Of a stretch of DNA of 64,000 nucleotides, positions 38,534-48,076 are shown piece by piece. The stretch comes from CALMKX01 sp036274895 (GTDB lineage Bacteria > Acidobacteriota > Thermoanaerobaculia > Multivoradales > SZUA-115): positions 262,300 to 326,299 of the forward strand of contig DASUEU010000039.1 in the NCBI GenBank assembly GCA_036274895.1, in the 5' to 3' direction. The position numbers and the translations under genes were made by a program. The notes under the pieces are model-generated. The model made no database searches. It was not told where the DNA came from and worked only from the letters and a program-made list of their open reading frames with translations. How positions within the stretch are numbered: position 1 is the stretch's first letter; the number at the start of each line of letters is the position of its first letter.

Positions 38534-41500
38534 ATGGCCACGACGAGGACACGCAACCGATCAGGGGCACTCCCCTCCAACGCAGGTGACCGCTATCACC
38601 TGGTCTACGTGGCCCGTCGGCTTCTCGATCTCCTCCATCCCTACTCCGGCCTCACTCAAGTCGTCATCGAGAACGTCGCCCCGGGCGATGAGCGGGGAGC
38701 CCGAAGTCCATCCTCGTTCCTCGGCGTCGATCTCGCTGAGTACTATGGGGGGTTGGACGCCGCGACAGCGAGTCGAGTCGATCTGGTCCAGGTCAAGTAC
38801 AGCCCTCTGAGACCGCAGGATCCATGGACACTGAGCCGCCTCACCGAACGCAAGAGAGGAGGCGCATCGGTACTCCGCAAGCTAGCGGCGATGTACACGT
38901 CGTTGGTTGAACTGAAGAGAGATCACGGACCGCACGTGACCGTCCGGCTACTGACGAACCAGCCGCTGAGCCGCAGCTTGCGAGAGCACGTCCAGCAGCT
39001 CCGCACTTTGGCTGAGGGCAAACCTCACCTTGCTGCCGCCCGCGCACTGGCCTCGGCCAGTGGTCCCGCGGGCAGGACTGCCAAGAAGCTCAAGGACGGG
39101 ACTAGCCTTACATGGAGTCGCCTGGCCCAGCTCCTTGGCCGCTGGGATCTGGAGGCGTTCCAGCACCAATCTCTAGAGCAGTCCGAGGCCCAGCTCTTCG
39201 AACGACTCAGCGGAATGAGCTCCCAGGGTGGTGACCGGTTGGAGCTTCTCCTCGGATCCCTTCAGGCTCGAGCCACGCCCGGCCAGAAGTCGACCTACGA
39301 TCGACGAGCAGTTCTGGCCACTCTTCGCCTGCGAGAGGATCAGATTCAACCGGCGCCGACAGTCTTCGCGGCCGATCCAAGTCACTTCGAGACGGCATCG
39401 AGTCGCGAAGTCCGTAAAGCCATCGAGGCGGGAGTCTCACACGTTATCGTTCATGGCCGTAGCGGCTCGGGCAAGTCCACCTCATTGAGACTTGCTCTTC
39501 AAGGCTATTGCGGTGACGAGGCAGTGCTCTACGACTGCTACGCGGACGGGAAGGGAATCCTGCCAGGACAGGAACGCTTCCCTTATAAGAAGTGTTTCAC
39601 TCAGGTCATCAACGACCTGGACGCTCGATATCGTACTGGCGTCCTGGCTACTGTGGAGCTTGACTATGACGGCCTCTTCGTCCAGCTTAGGCTCGCACTG
39701 AGCGAGGCATCTCGCGCTGCTGCCGAGCGAGGCCATCGGCTCGTACTGGCCTTCGATGCGATCGACAATGCGGCTGAGCAGATGCGCCGCTCCGGACGTG
39801 AGGCAGGGGAACCGTTCTTGCCTCTTCTTTGCAATCTTCCCCTACCTCCGAACTGCACTGTGATTGTTTCCCTTCGAACTGAGAACCTGTCGGAGGTCGA
39901 CGGCGCCACCCTGAGAGATGCCCACTCTGTCGAGATCCAGGGGTTCGAGGAGGAAGAGACTCGAGCCTTCGCCGCCAGGATCGCGCCGGTTCTCGGTCCT
40001 GACGAGGTCACTCTGCTCCACGAGCGAACATCGGGCAACCCACGTGTCCAAAGCAAAGTGCTTCCCGCCATTGTTGCAAGGCCGGAGGTGGATCCGCGCA
40101 CCATCATCGAAGAGACGGCTCGGCGAACCGCCTTCCAATACTACGACCAGGAGAAGGTGGCGCGCTTGGCACAGCCTCCTGCTCGCTTCCTTCTGGCGCT
40201 GCTCTATGAGATGAGGCAGGCGCCGCGGCTCGCAGATGTGGCTGCCTTGGCCGGCCTGCAGCTCTCCGAGGCCAGGGCGACCGTGGCAAGCCTCAGCTAC
40301 GGCCTCCGCTTGAGCTCTGACGACACCGTGGGCTGGTCGGACCAGGACTTTCTGGATTGGGTGGGCCAAAGACTCGAGGAGGAACGAAGTTCTGCCCGGA
40401 CCCACCTTGCGGACTACTGCCTCGAGCACTTCGAGGGAGACGAGTACGCACGGTGGAACCTCTCCCACCACTTGAGACAGGCCAACCGGCGCCGCGAGCT
40501 GGTCGCCTTCTGGAAGGAGCCGGGTCGCCTAGAGGATCAGATTCGCGCGGCCCACGGGCAGGAAGAGCGTGTGCTCGAGGACCTGCGCGCTGCGATGTTG
40601 GCTGCACTCGACCTCGATGGGATGGCGGACGCAGTAGATCTGCTACTCCGGGCCGCTGACATCGCCGAAGGCCGTGATGCTTTTGAGCACGCGCTCGCCG
40701 ACAATCCGGGCGTTGCGGTCGCGGCTGGTCTTGCTCATCTCATCCCCGGTGGGTCTGACACGCCCTCGGATGATTCTCTTTCGAGGAGGGCGCGGGTCTC
40801 TGGTGAGGACCACTTGAGGGTTGCTGCAGAGCTCGCCTGCCGACCAGAGTGGCGAGAGGCCGCAGGACTCGCCTATGCCCGCTTTGCAGCGGCAATGGAC
40901 GAGGAGCTCGCCCGAGACCCTGAGCGCGGTGGGCGGATCAGCGAGGAGGCCTTTGGGGACTATGCTCGCTACCAGGTCCGCATCCGTGGCTTGCGAGATG
41001 CTCTCGAGTTCCGCGCCAGTGCCGAACCTGGAACGTGGTCTCGGCTCTTCGCACTGGCTGCATGCGCGGATTGGTGCACCATCCACGAGCCTGACCCCCT
41101 CGGCGCCGTCGATGCATCGACTCTGCCGCTCGACACGAAGGTCGTTGGGACTCTTGGTGTCCTCGCGGCGGTAGATCCAGATCGGCCGCTCGGTGTGCCG
41201 TTGAGAGCACTCGATGCCCAGGATGTCAAGCGAGCGACGCAGGCACTTGCGCACGCCCTTGCTCCGAGTACCTCAGAGCTGGGGGCTTTCTTCCATCAAG
41301 ACGCAAGGGAGCTGTATCAGCCCGGGGTGCCCGATCGAGTTGTTGCAGCCCTGGTGAGTGCGGCCGAGAACCTGGCGGCTGCAGGGTTCCTCGACGCCGC
41401 TCGTACCCTGGTGCAGGCTTGGTCTCCCAGCCTGCCCACATACCTCTGGGGCGATGAGGTCATCCACTATCTTCGATGGGTGGCGCTTCGAGAGGCGTTG

Positions 41501-44500
41501 ACAGGCGCCACATTCGATGCCACTACCGTCTCACTCGGGAGTCAACGCCCGCAGCCCAAGAAAGCGCGGGACCAGATTCAGCATCAGCAAGAGAGCCGGG
41601 AAGTGAAGGAGATCCGTGACCTGATGACGTCAGCATACCCGTCGATACGAGTGCGCGCCTCAGCCTGGATCGGAGCGGAGCCGGAGGAACTTCTATCGGT
41701 CCTCCATCGACAGGCAGAGGAACTGAATCGACGCTACTTCGACCATCAGCGCGGCTGGGGACCAGAGCGAACCGAGAGCTTTCTGCTCGATGCCATACTC
41801 GCCCTTCCCGGGAGCCATGTCGAGCTGGCCAGGAGCCTCATCCGAGCCGCCGAGGCGGCCCTCGGCAAGGAGAGCGCAGCGGCCAGAGTGATCGGCGCGG
41901 ACATCGCCTCCCGCGATCCGCGCTACCTCCACGTTGCCGACAGCCTGATTCGCCAGGAGTTGCAATGCTGTCACCCTCCGGAGGTTCCAGCATCCACGGC
42001 TGTCGACCGGCTGCTCACGCTTTACGAGCCTGCCGTACGCATCGACCGTGAGCTCGCCAGGAAAGTCATGCTCCAAGCTCGAGAGGTGGCAAGTGAGATC
42101 GACAGCCGCATTTACGCTCGCGCAGGCTGCCTGGTAGCCCTGATGGAGGACACCAAGGCCGAGATGGAACCCGATCGGCTCGACCAGCTGTGCCGGCTGA
42201 CGGCCTATTGGTGGAAGGCAGCACCGGAGGGCCTTCAGTCACTCAGCGAACGCGCGCTGGCACTCCTGGCTGGCCAGGATCCCGGAGCTGCCGTGACTCG
42301 CGCCTGGGAACTGGACGAGCAGGTTCTCCTGGATTTCGAAGAGGGCCTCGGGCATGTGGCAGCGTCCGCTCTGCGTTCCCGCTCGCTCTCCCCGGACGAA
42401 GTGTGGCCTACTCTGCCGTTCCTGCGTCAGGCGATACTGGACGAGGTGGCCCAAACCGCCATTGTTCAGCTTCGGGATCAGGGCCTTTCGGCGGACGCCA
42501 CGCTCCGCAACTACTGTCGCCTCGCACGGAGGGAGGCAGCAGCCTTCGACCCCTTGAGCCGAGCCAGGAGGGTCGCTTCCTGGGGAGCCGAGGTCGGCCT
42601 CGGGGACCATCCCGAGATCGCTGCGATGGCTCTCTATGCTGAGCGCCTCGATGTGGCCCTGGCCAAGGCTGAGCCTCAGTGGCCTAGACGGACGCCGGAA
42701 GGGGAATCATTCGGCCAGGACCAGCGAGTCCCTGTGCTCCAGGCGATGCTTCAACAGGTTCCGCATGACCCCCGGGCAGTGTTGGCTACGCTCCAACAAA
42801 CACCGGAGAGCACGCTGCTCAAGGCAACTGAAACCGAGATCGCGCAGTTGGTTGAGACCCTCCTGCAGGGTCTTCCTCTTGGTGATCGCTGCCGGCTAGC
42901 CGCTGTGATCCAAAGGTGGGGCGCCTATGGATCGTGGAGAGGTCTCGAGGCGATCGACCTTCTCGACTCCCTGCTCGAAGAGGGTGGTACCGAGGAGCCC
43001 ATCGTTGTGAGCGCCGTTGCCGACGCGGTCGGTAGCCTGCTGACCTCTAGCACGCTGGCTCTGTCGGCGAATCCCTACATTGAGAAGAACATTGAGACTG
43101 TGCTAGCTGGACGATGGGCGCCCACGAAAGTAAGGTTGCGCACGATTCTCGGGACCGCTGCCCAGAGCTTGCCAGACCTCACCTCCGACACCCTCTTCTC
43201 GCTCGCTGCTCCAGTGGCGAAGCTCTTGCCGCTGGAGGAGCGAGCCGCTGTGACCAAGCGCTTCCTGGATCGGACACTCCAGGAGGCTAGATCCTCGGGA
43301 AGCGCTGCCGTTCCGGGCAAGAGCCTTCCGGAGGTGATTCCTCACGCCCTCGCTCTGGCTTTGGGACATCCCAGGCAAGAGCTGCGCTGGAGGGCCGTGC
43401 ACGCCGTTGCACTGAGATTGGTGGAGACGCACGACCCCGAGGCTCTGCTCCGCCCGCTTCTTGACGTCCTGGACAGCTCGGACCTGCCCAGGTGGCTTTC
43501 CGTTCGTGAGTGGTTAGCCTTCGCGCTGGAGCACGTCTCCATTCGCAGGCCTCAAGCACTGCTCGATGCAGGTCCTCGCCTCGTTCCCCACGCGCTCTCG
43601 ACCGAGCTGCCCCACGCCAAGATCCGACACCATCTGAAGCAGGCCCTTCTTGCAATCGAGGAGCACTACCCGGGAAGCCTCGACCTCACGACGCTTGAAC
43701 TTGTCCAACGAGTCAATCGGCCCGTTCAAGTCGTTCAACGCGAAACTGGATTCGCACGTGACGGTTACAACTGGCACGAACTGATCCAGGAGCTACCACA
43801 AGACGACGTTCCACCGGTCGAAGAATTGGACTCACTCCGCTACTGGTACGATCGCGTCGTTGATTGCTTTGCTGGTCCAAAGATCGAGGTTGCCCGCTCA
43901 GCACTACAGCACGCCCATCAGTGGATGACTCGGCTAGGTATCGATCGGAAGTCAATCCAGGAGGAGGGGCTCAAGGTCGAGTCTCGCTACAAGTGGCATG
44001 AGACGACCAACGATCACGGCTCTCAGCCTCACGTTGAGCTGCTGAGGCTCTACGGGGAGAGGCATGCCCTCTATCTCGCAGCTGGAGCCCTCATCGACGC
44101 TTCTCCCGTCCGGGCAACAGAATGGCGTGAGCCGAACGGTAACGAGTGGGACGACTGGGCACGGTTCAACCTCCGCGGTGCCGATCCCGAAATAGTCAGC
44201 CGGCTAGTGGATGCTCCGCCGGTCCGGGCTGACAACTATGGTGTCTTCCATACGTCGGTCGAAGAGTGGCGCAGGAAGGGCGAGGAGAACCTGTACTTGG
44301 CAGAGCTTGAGTTGGATGGCGAGCCTGACTGGATCGTCATTCATGGGATGCGGAGTGTCTACCAAGAGGATCGCAGCTGCTCGGCGAGAGTCGTGTCCGC
44401 CTTGGTCAGCTCGAGAACCGCTAGAGCACTGGCAAGCCTCCTCGAGATGGACGGCAGGGACGCTTTCTTGCCGACTTATCGGTCTACCTACGATCGTACA

Positions 44501-45025
44501 TTGGTTGAGGTAGAGGCGAATCCTTGCGAGGAGGAAAGAGTGGAGCGGCCTGAATCGGCCCTCAACGAGCTGGCCGTATGCGGGGACCGCTTTGACCTCC
44601 GCCCCTGGGTCACCCACTTCTACCAGGAGGCTCCCCTGCACCATGTCGATCCCTGGTGGCCGGAGACCAGTCGGCACCTGAGCGTGCCTGCCTCCGATGT
44701 CGTGAGAAGGCTCGGCTTGCGTCGTGATCCGGCCGGGCTCATCTGGCGCGATGCTGCGGGGACCGTGGTCGCCCGTTGCGATCCATGGCGCAGTGTCCAT
44801 CCGGGAGGGCATCGCAGTGCAGAAGGTCACCGCCTCGTGATGCGGCGCGAAGCGGTAGCTGCCTATGCGGGTGAAGCTGCGCTGGAGGTGATTTTCTCAG
44901 TGAAAGTTGCCCGGCAAGGCTCGTCTACCTTCAACCCCGACACGCCCCAGGACTTCGACCGCGGCTCAACCCGCTGCTTCCTTTGGAGCTCCCTCTCCCA
45001 GGCTGGCGGCAATCCGCCGAGGTGA
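38534..45025 (+). CDS. Avs-like STAND NTPase with N-terminal nuclease-like domain
   Basis: The start is the ATG at 38534 with AAGGG 6 bases upstream; the 300 bases before it are open in frame but unlike protein. The product has 2163 residues. Residues 15-100 resemble the Cap4/DUF4297 PD-(D/E)xK nuclease domain: GDRYHLVYVARRL, then E46 and D83 with QVK (Lys88). A STAND/NACHT-like NTPase follows, with Walker A GRSGSGKST at 308-316 and Walker B LVLAFDAID at 403-411. The remaining ~1600 residues are mostly helical, with Leu/Ala-rich segments like TPR or HEAT repeats, and end in a mixed domain. This is the layout of Avs antiphage sensors, in which the long C-terminus detects a phage protein and the N-terminus degrades DNA. 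Its place beside a broken hsdM and its weaker GC bias support an acquired defence gene. No homology search was possible. Confidence 0.75.
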   Translation: MATTRTRNRSGALPSNAGDRYHLVYVARRLLDLLHPYSGLTQVVIENVAPGDERGARSPSSFLGVDLAEYYGGLDAATASRVDLVQVKYSPLRPQDPWTLSRLTERKRGGASVLRKLAAMYTSLVELKRDHGPHVTVRLLTNQPLSRSLREHVQQLRTLAEGKPHLAAARALASASGPAGRTAKKLKDGTSLTWSRLAQLLGRWDLEAFQHQSLEQSEAQLFERLSGMSSQGGDRLELLLGSLQARATPGQKSTYDRRAVLATLRLREDQIQPAPTVFAADPSHFETASSREVRKAIEAGVSHVIVHGRSGSGKSTSLRLALQGYCGDEAVLYDCYADGKGILPGQERFPYKKCFTQVINDLDARYRTGVLATVELDYDGLFVQLRLALSEASRAAAERGHRLVLAFDAIDNAAEQMRRSGREAGEPFLPLLCNLPLPPNCTVIVSLRTENLSEVDGATLRDAHSVEIQGFEEEETRAFAARIAPVLGPDEVTLLHERTSGNPRVQSKVLPAIVARPEVDPRTIIEETARRTAFQYYDQEKVARLAQPPARFLLALLYEMRQAPRLADVAALAGLQLSEARATVASLSYGLRLSSDDTVGWSDQDFLDWVGQRLEEERSSARTHLADYCLEHFEGDEYARWNLSHHLRQANRRRELVAFWKEPGRLEDQIRAAHGQEERVLEDLRAAMLAALDLDGMADAVDLLLRAADIAEGRDAFEHALADNPGVAVAAGLAHLIPGGSDTPSDDSLSRRARVSGEDHLRVAAELACRPEWREAAGLAYARFAAAMDEELARDPERGGRISEEAFGDYARYQVRIRGLRDALEFRASAEPGTWSRLFALAACADWCTIHEPDPLGAVDASTLPLDTKVVGTLGVLAAVDPDRPLGVPLRALDAQDVKRATQALAHALAPSTSELGAFFHQDARELYQPGVPDRVVAALVSAAENLAAAGFLDAARTLVQAWSPSLPTYLWGDEVIHYLRWVALREALTGATFDATTVSLGSQRPQPKKARDQIQHQQESREVKEIRDLMTSAYPSIRVRASAWIGAEPEELLSVLHRQAEELNRRYFDHQRGWGPERTESFLLDAILALPGSHVELARSLIRAAEAALGKESAAARVIGADIASRDPRYLHVADSLIRQELQCCHPPEVPASTAVDRLLTLYEPAVRIDRELARKVMLQAREVASEIDSRIYARAGCLVALMEDTKAEMEPDRLDQLCRLTAYWWKAAPEGLQSLSERALALLAGQDPGAAVTRAWELDEQVLLDFEEGLGHVAASALRSRSLSPDEVWPTLPFLRQAILDEVAQTAIVQLRDQGLSADATLRNYCRLARREAAAFDPLSRARRVASWGAEVGLGDHPEIAAMALYAERLDVALAKAEPQWPRRTPEGESFGQDQRVPVLQAMLQQVPHDPRAVLATLQQTPESTLLKATETEIAQLVETLLQGLPLGDRCRLAAVIQRWGAYGSWRGLEAIDLLDSLLEEGGTEEPIVVSAVADAVGSLLTSSTLALSANPYIEKNIETVLAGRWAPTKVRLRTILGTAAQSLPDLTSDTLFSLAAPVAKLLPLEERAAVTKRFLDRTLQEARSSGSAAVPGKSLPEVIPHALALALGHPRQELRWRAVHAVALRLVETHDPEALLRPLLDVLDSSDLPRWLSVREWLAFALEHVSIRRPQALLDAGPRLVPHALSTELPHAKIRHHLKQALLAIEEHYPGSLDLTTLELVQRVNRPVQVVQRETGFARDGYNWHELIQELPQDDVPPVEELDSLRYWYDRVVDCFAGPKIEVARSALQHAHQWMTRLGIDRKSIQEEGLKVESRYKWHETTNDHGSQPHVELLRLYGERHALYLAAGALIDASPVRATEWREPNGNEWDDWARFNLRGADPEIVSRLVDAPPVRADNYGVFHTSVEEWRRKGEENLYLAELELDGEPDWIVIHGMRSVYQEDRSCSARVVSALVSSRTARALASLLEMDGRDAFLPTYRSTYDRTLVEVEANPCEEERVERPESALNELAVCGDRFDLRPWVTHFYQEAPLHHVDPWWPETSRHLSVPASDVVRRLGLRRDPAGLIWRDAAGTVVARCDPWRSVHPGGHRSAEGHRLVMRREAVAAYAGEAALEVIFSVKVARQGSSTFNPDTPQDFDRGSTRCFLWSSLSQAGGNPPR

Positions 45026-45034
45026 GCAACTGTC

Positions 45035-45772
45035 ATGACCAGGAAGACCAAGTCGGAGAGCCCGAGCTCAGGCAGCGCGAGCGCACGGGACAACCCGACG
45101 ATCGAGCAGCGAGTCCGCTACCTGACCGAGCAGCTGGGCACGGATCCCGGCTTCTTGGAGCAGTGGATTGTCCATTACTTGGCCGAGCAGCTGGAGCGGG
45201 CAGAGAGTGATGGCGCCTCACAGAAAGCGCGGAAGGAAGCACGCTCCGAGATCGCCGCCGTAATCCCGGCACTTTGGGAGCAGCAGACTGCTCGTGAAGC
45301 TCTTGCCGTACGCCGAGAAGTGGACTTCAACTTGCGCCGCACGGACACGCTGAACGAGGACGTCGCCCAGCTTCTCAGGCCCCTGCTCCGCGATCCCAGC
45401 CGCGTAGAGAGCCTGCCTGCCTCGAAGCTCGCCGAAGCCTTCCGGGGCCTGCATGCCTTGTCTGAGTTGGTGACGCGCCTACTGGTTTCAACGTCCACCG
45501 CCGAGAGGTCGAAGCGAAAGCGGCACCCTGAATCCTCTAACTACTTCCTGAGGCGGGACGAGGAGGTTCAGGGACTTCGGACGAGGGTCGCCTTGGTTCT
45601 CCCTCAGTTCGCTAGTCTCGATCTCACCGTAACAGATGTTGTGTTCGATGCGCTCCATCAGAGCCTCCTCGCCATCGCTCAGGCGCAGCTCGCACTTCTC
45701 ACAAGAGTTGTGCCCGATGCGGAGGCTACAAGTCGTCGAAGATCGAAGTCCCGCCGAGGGAGTGTCGGCTGA
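45035..45772 (+). CDS. Small helical partner of the Avs-like gene, unknown function
   Basis: A 245-residue protein starting 9 bases after the Avs-like gene, with a GAGGTGAG ribosome site that overlaps the previous stop region, so the two are almost certainly one operon. The N-terminus is Ser/Thr-rich and polar. Residues 25-85 form predicted helices rich in Glu and Ala (LEQWIVHYLAEQL, then an Ala/Arg/Glu stretch ending in ALWEQQ), and residues 185-230 form another helical block. The C-terminus is basic (RRRSKSRR). There is no signal peptide, membrane span or catalytic motif. I do not recognise the family. Its fixed position suggests an accessory or regulatory subunit of the defence NTPase. Confidence 0.7.
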   Translation: MTRKTKSESPSSGSASARDNPTIEQRVRYLTEQLGTDPGFLEQWIVHYLAEQLERAESDGASQKARKEARSEIAAVIPALWEQQTAREALAVRREVDFNLRRTDTLNEDVAQLLRPLLRDPSRVESLPASKLAEAFRGLHALSELVTRLLVSTSTAERSKRKRHPESSNYFLRRDEEVQGLRTRVALVLPQFASLDLTVTDVVFDALHQSLLAIAQAQLALLTRVVPDAEATSRRRSKSRRGSVG

Positions 45773-46594
45773 GCGTTTGCGCATGGTGCGGCAAGGGACC
45801 AGCGCTTCGACGACAGCGCTGCAATGACTGATCGAGTACAGCTTCGATCCTCCCGGTACCCGGCACCCTCTGCTCAGTTCCCAGAGGCCCCCCGCTACTG
45901 CTGGCCAGCGTGAACCGGAGGGAACTAATGACGCAGAGCCTTGGCCGGGTAGCCGGCCAGCCGACATGGGTCCCCAACCCGTGATCCCGAGTCGACACGA
46001 TCGGAGGTGTCTCATGCGGTATGACGAATTGAGGGCGGGTCCCTTCGGTTCTCCACCGTTGTCAACCCAACTCACTGTGGATTCCAGAGTTCTTGAGCCA
46101 GGTTCGACGTGGCGAAGGGCACCTTTGCCTCGTTGCAAGAGCTGGCAAAGACTGCCCGCTCGCGCTGTCTCGTGCGGTGGCCCGTTGGGCGCTGTGCACG
46201 TCGCCCGGAGAGTCACCCTGCTTCGACCTGTGCAGCCGCCCAAGATCGTGAAGTCCCCCTCGGCTGGGGAACCTCCTCCCAGACGGAGGCCCGCTCCGCT
46301 CGGGAGGCGAGGACACCCAGGCCCCACCCCGCCGGTCCAGGGAATTCTTCCCGGCCACTACCTCCCCGCGGCCGGCGAAGCCCAGAAATTTGGCATTCTG
46401 TCTCGTTGACAACCGCGCATAGTTGCGCTGGCGCTGAGGCAGGCCGTAGTATTCCGGCTCATGGCTGGGCCCTGGAGTCTCCAGAGAGCAGCCGAGTGGA
46501 TCGGCTGCACCAGCCTGCGGGAGGCCGGCTGAGGTTCGGGCCGTCCCGCTCTTGCCCTGATGGCCGGATCCGGGTTGACTTCGTTCCAGGAGGA
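45773..46594. other. Gene-free stretch downstream of the defence pair
   Basis: 822 bases with open frames on both strands but none with protein-like composition, a ribosome site or a recognisable motif. It contains the right copy of the 15-base repeat at 45947-45961. It may be the degraded right edge of the inserted region. Confidence 0.5.
45947..45961 (+). repeat. 15-base direct repeat, right copy
   Basis: Exact match to 37276-37290. Here it sits within a longer GGCCGG...CCGGCC palindrome (45943-45958). Confidence 0.4.
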
Positions 46595-47818
46595 TCAACC
46601 GCGGTGCGTCGCTCCGCTGCACCGCCTGCGCCTCAGTAGGCCCCAGCCCACCCCGAGCAGCAGCAGGCCGAAAGCGCCGAGAAGCCAGCCGGATAGCGTC
46701 GGGATCTCGGACGATGCGACGATGCCGAGCGTCAGCGTGGCGATCGAGACGTCGTCCTCAGGCACGGGATCCGTCACACCGCCTTGGTCAGGCAGGACAT
46801 GCGTTGTCATCGTGAAGACGCGTACACCCGGGCTACTGCAGAGGATCGAAAAACTGTCGAGGCGCTCCTCCAGCGTCGCCGTGGCCACGCTCAGCGAGTG
46901 GGTCCTCGTCGAGGTCGCAGCTTCATCGACGAGGCAACCACTCGGCGCGTCGACTGTGATGGTCACGGAGGCATTGCTGGGGGACATCGGACCGTCGTTG
47001 GCGACCACCGTTCTCAGCGACAGGGTCGCGATCACCCCCTCGAGCAGCCTCGGCATGTCGCCATCCATCCCGCCCGTGCCAGTGCCCCCTCCCACGGTCG
47101 GGTTGTCGTTGGCCGGGTTCTTAGGGAGGAGCTTTGGGAAGTCGAAGGGGAGCGCCGACGGCGCCGTCGCCCCGGCACCATCCGGTTGCACTGCGCCGTC
47201 TTCCCGGTGCTCTTGCTCGACGGTGTCGGCACCGGTGTCGTACAGGTAGGTCCACTTGTCGAGCTTGCCGTCGCCATCGTCGTCAGGGTTGTGATCTGTC
47301 GACTCCCACTTGACCTGTTGAACGTGAAGAGTGCGGGGGTTGATGAACTTCCAACCAGAGTTCCAACCACGCTTGAAGGGACACTTCCCGACAAAGCGAG
47401 GGCCGGCCGCGTTTCCGGCTGGATCCCACAACAAGGCGTAGTACCCCCGAACGGGGGGTCCAGGGTCCGGATCGATGCACCAGAGCTGGAGGGAGCCGTT
47501 GGGAGCCTCCTGGGCCATCCCAGTTCCCGCCCCGTTGAGGTCGAGCTGACGGTCATCCATGGCGGTGTCGCCGTCGCCGTCCCCATTGACCATCGGCGGA
47601 GTTTTCGGGCAACTCTCCGGGATGGAGATCTCGTGGTGCACTGCACCGGCGGGTCCTGCCACGACAAAGAGGTAGGGCAAGACCGTTGGATTGACGTCCT
47701 GCACCTCGCTGATGGCGCTGAAGTCCGCTTCCGCAGCGCCCGCACCGACCGGCACCAGCCAGAAGCAGGTGCCAATGAGAACAGCGCGTGAAGCCAAGAG
47801 AGATCGCAATCGTGGCAT
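46595..47818 (-). CDS. Secreted protein with IPTL-CTERM sorting signal
   Basis: 407 residues. The start at 47818 is chosen because AAGGAGGG lies about 8 bases upstream on the minus strand; an in-frame GTG or ATG further up lacks this. The N-terminus is a signal peptide (positive charges, hydrophobic core, ending near AGAAEA). The body has two acidic DGDGD-type stretches (GDGDGD and DDDGDGKLD), like thrombospondin-type calcium loops, and Pro/Gly-rich linkers. The C-terminus has the IPTL motif, a hydrophobic span and an RRRR cluster: an IPTL-CTERM signal, which directs cleavage and surface anchoring by an exosortase-type enzyme not encoded here. Binding partner and function are unknown. Confidence 0.8.
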   Translation of the reverse strand: MPRLRSLLASRAVLIGTCFWLVPVGAGAAEADFSAISEVQDVNPTVLPYLFVVAGPAGAVHHEISIPESCPKTPPMVNGDGDGDTAMDDRQLDLNGAGTGMAQEAPNGSLQLWCIDPDPGPPVRGYYALLWDPAGNAAGPRFVGKCPFKRGWNSGWKFINPRTLHVQQVKWESTDHNPDDDGDGKLDKWTYLYDTGADTVEQEHREDGAVQPDGAGATAPSALPFDFPKLLPKNPANDNPTVGGGTGTGGMDGDMPRLLEGVIATLSLRTVVANDGPMSPSNASVTITVDAPSGCLVDEAATSTRTHSLSVATATLEERLDSFSILCSSPGVRVFTMTTHVLPDQGGVTDPVPEDDVSIATLTLGIVASSEIPTLSGWLLGAFGLLLLGVGWGLLRRRRCSGATHRG

Positions 47819-47995
47819 CGCGGTAACCCTCCTTGGATGGGCTTGCACCTCACCACACACTTGGCCAGAACCTGGTCCGTCGAAGCGTTCTCCACGCAGA
47901 GCCGGCCTCTGCCGACACCACCAGCATGGCCTTAAGCCAAGCAGACTCGCTCCCCTCGTTGGGCCTCACACTGATGAAGAGTGCTCCAACAGTGT

Positions 47996-48036
47996 GCAAT
48001 AGTTGCCATACTGAAATCAAGTATTTATTTGCAGTT
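47996..48036 (-). promoter_or_regulatory. AT-rich patch, possible promoter region of the IPTL protein gene
   Basis: This is the most AT-rich stretch of the neighbourhood, about 180-220 bases upstream of the minus-strand gene starting at 47818. No clean -35/-10 pair can be read in it, so the assignment rests on base composition and position. Confidence 0.25.
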
Positions 48037-48076
48037 CTGCGCGAGCGGCCGCCGGACCAGCTCGGCACACCGGCCC

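Noticed and set aside
46573..46600. Possible terminator hairpin at the end of the IPTL protein gene
   Set aside because: Only a 6-base stem (GGTTGA/TCAACC) with a long loop that includes the stop codon, and no T-run.
46109..46639. Plus-strand frame of 176 codons in the gap after the defence pair
   Set aside because: Low-complexity Arg/Pro/Ser composition, no motif, weak start.
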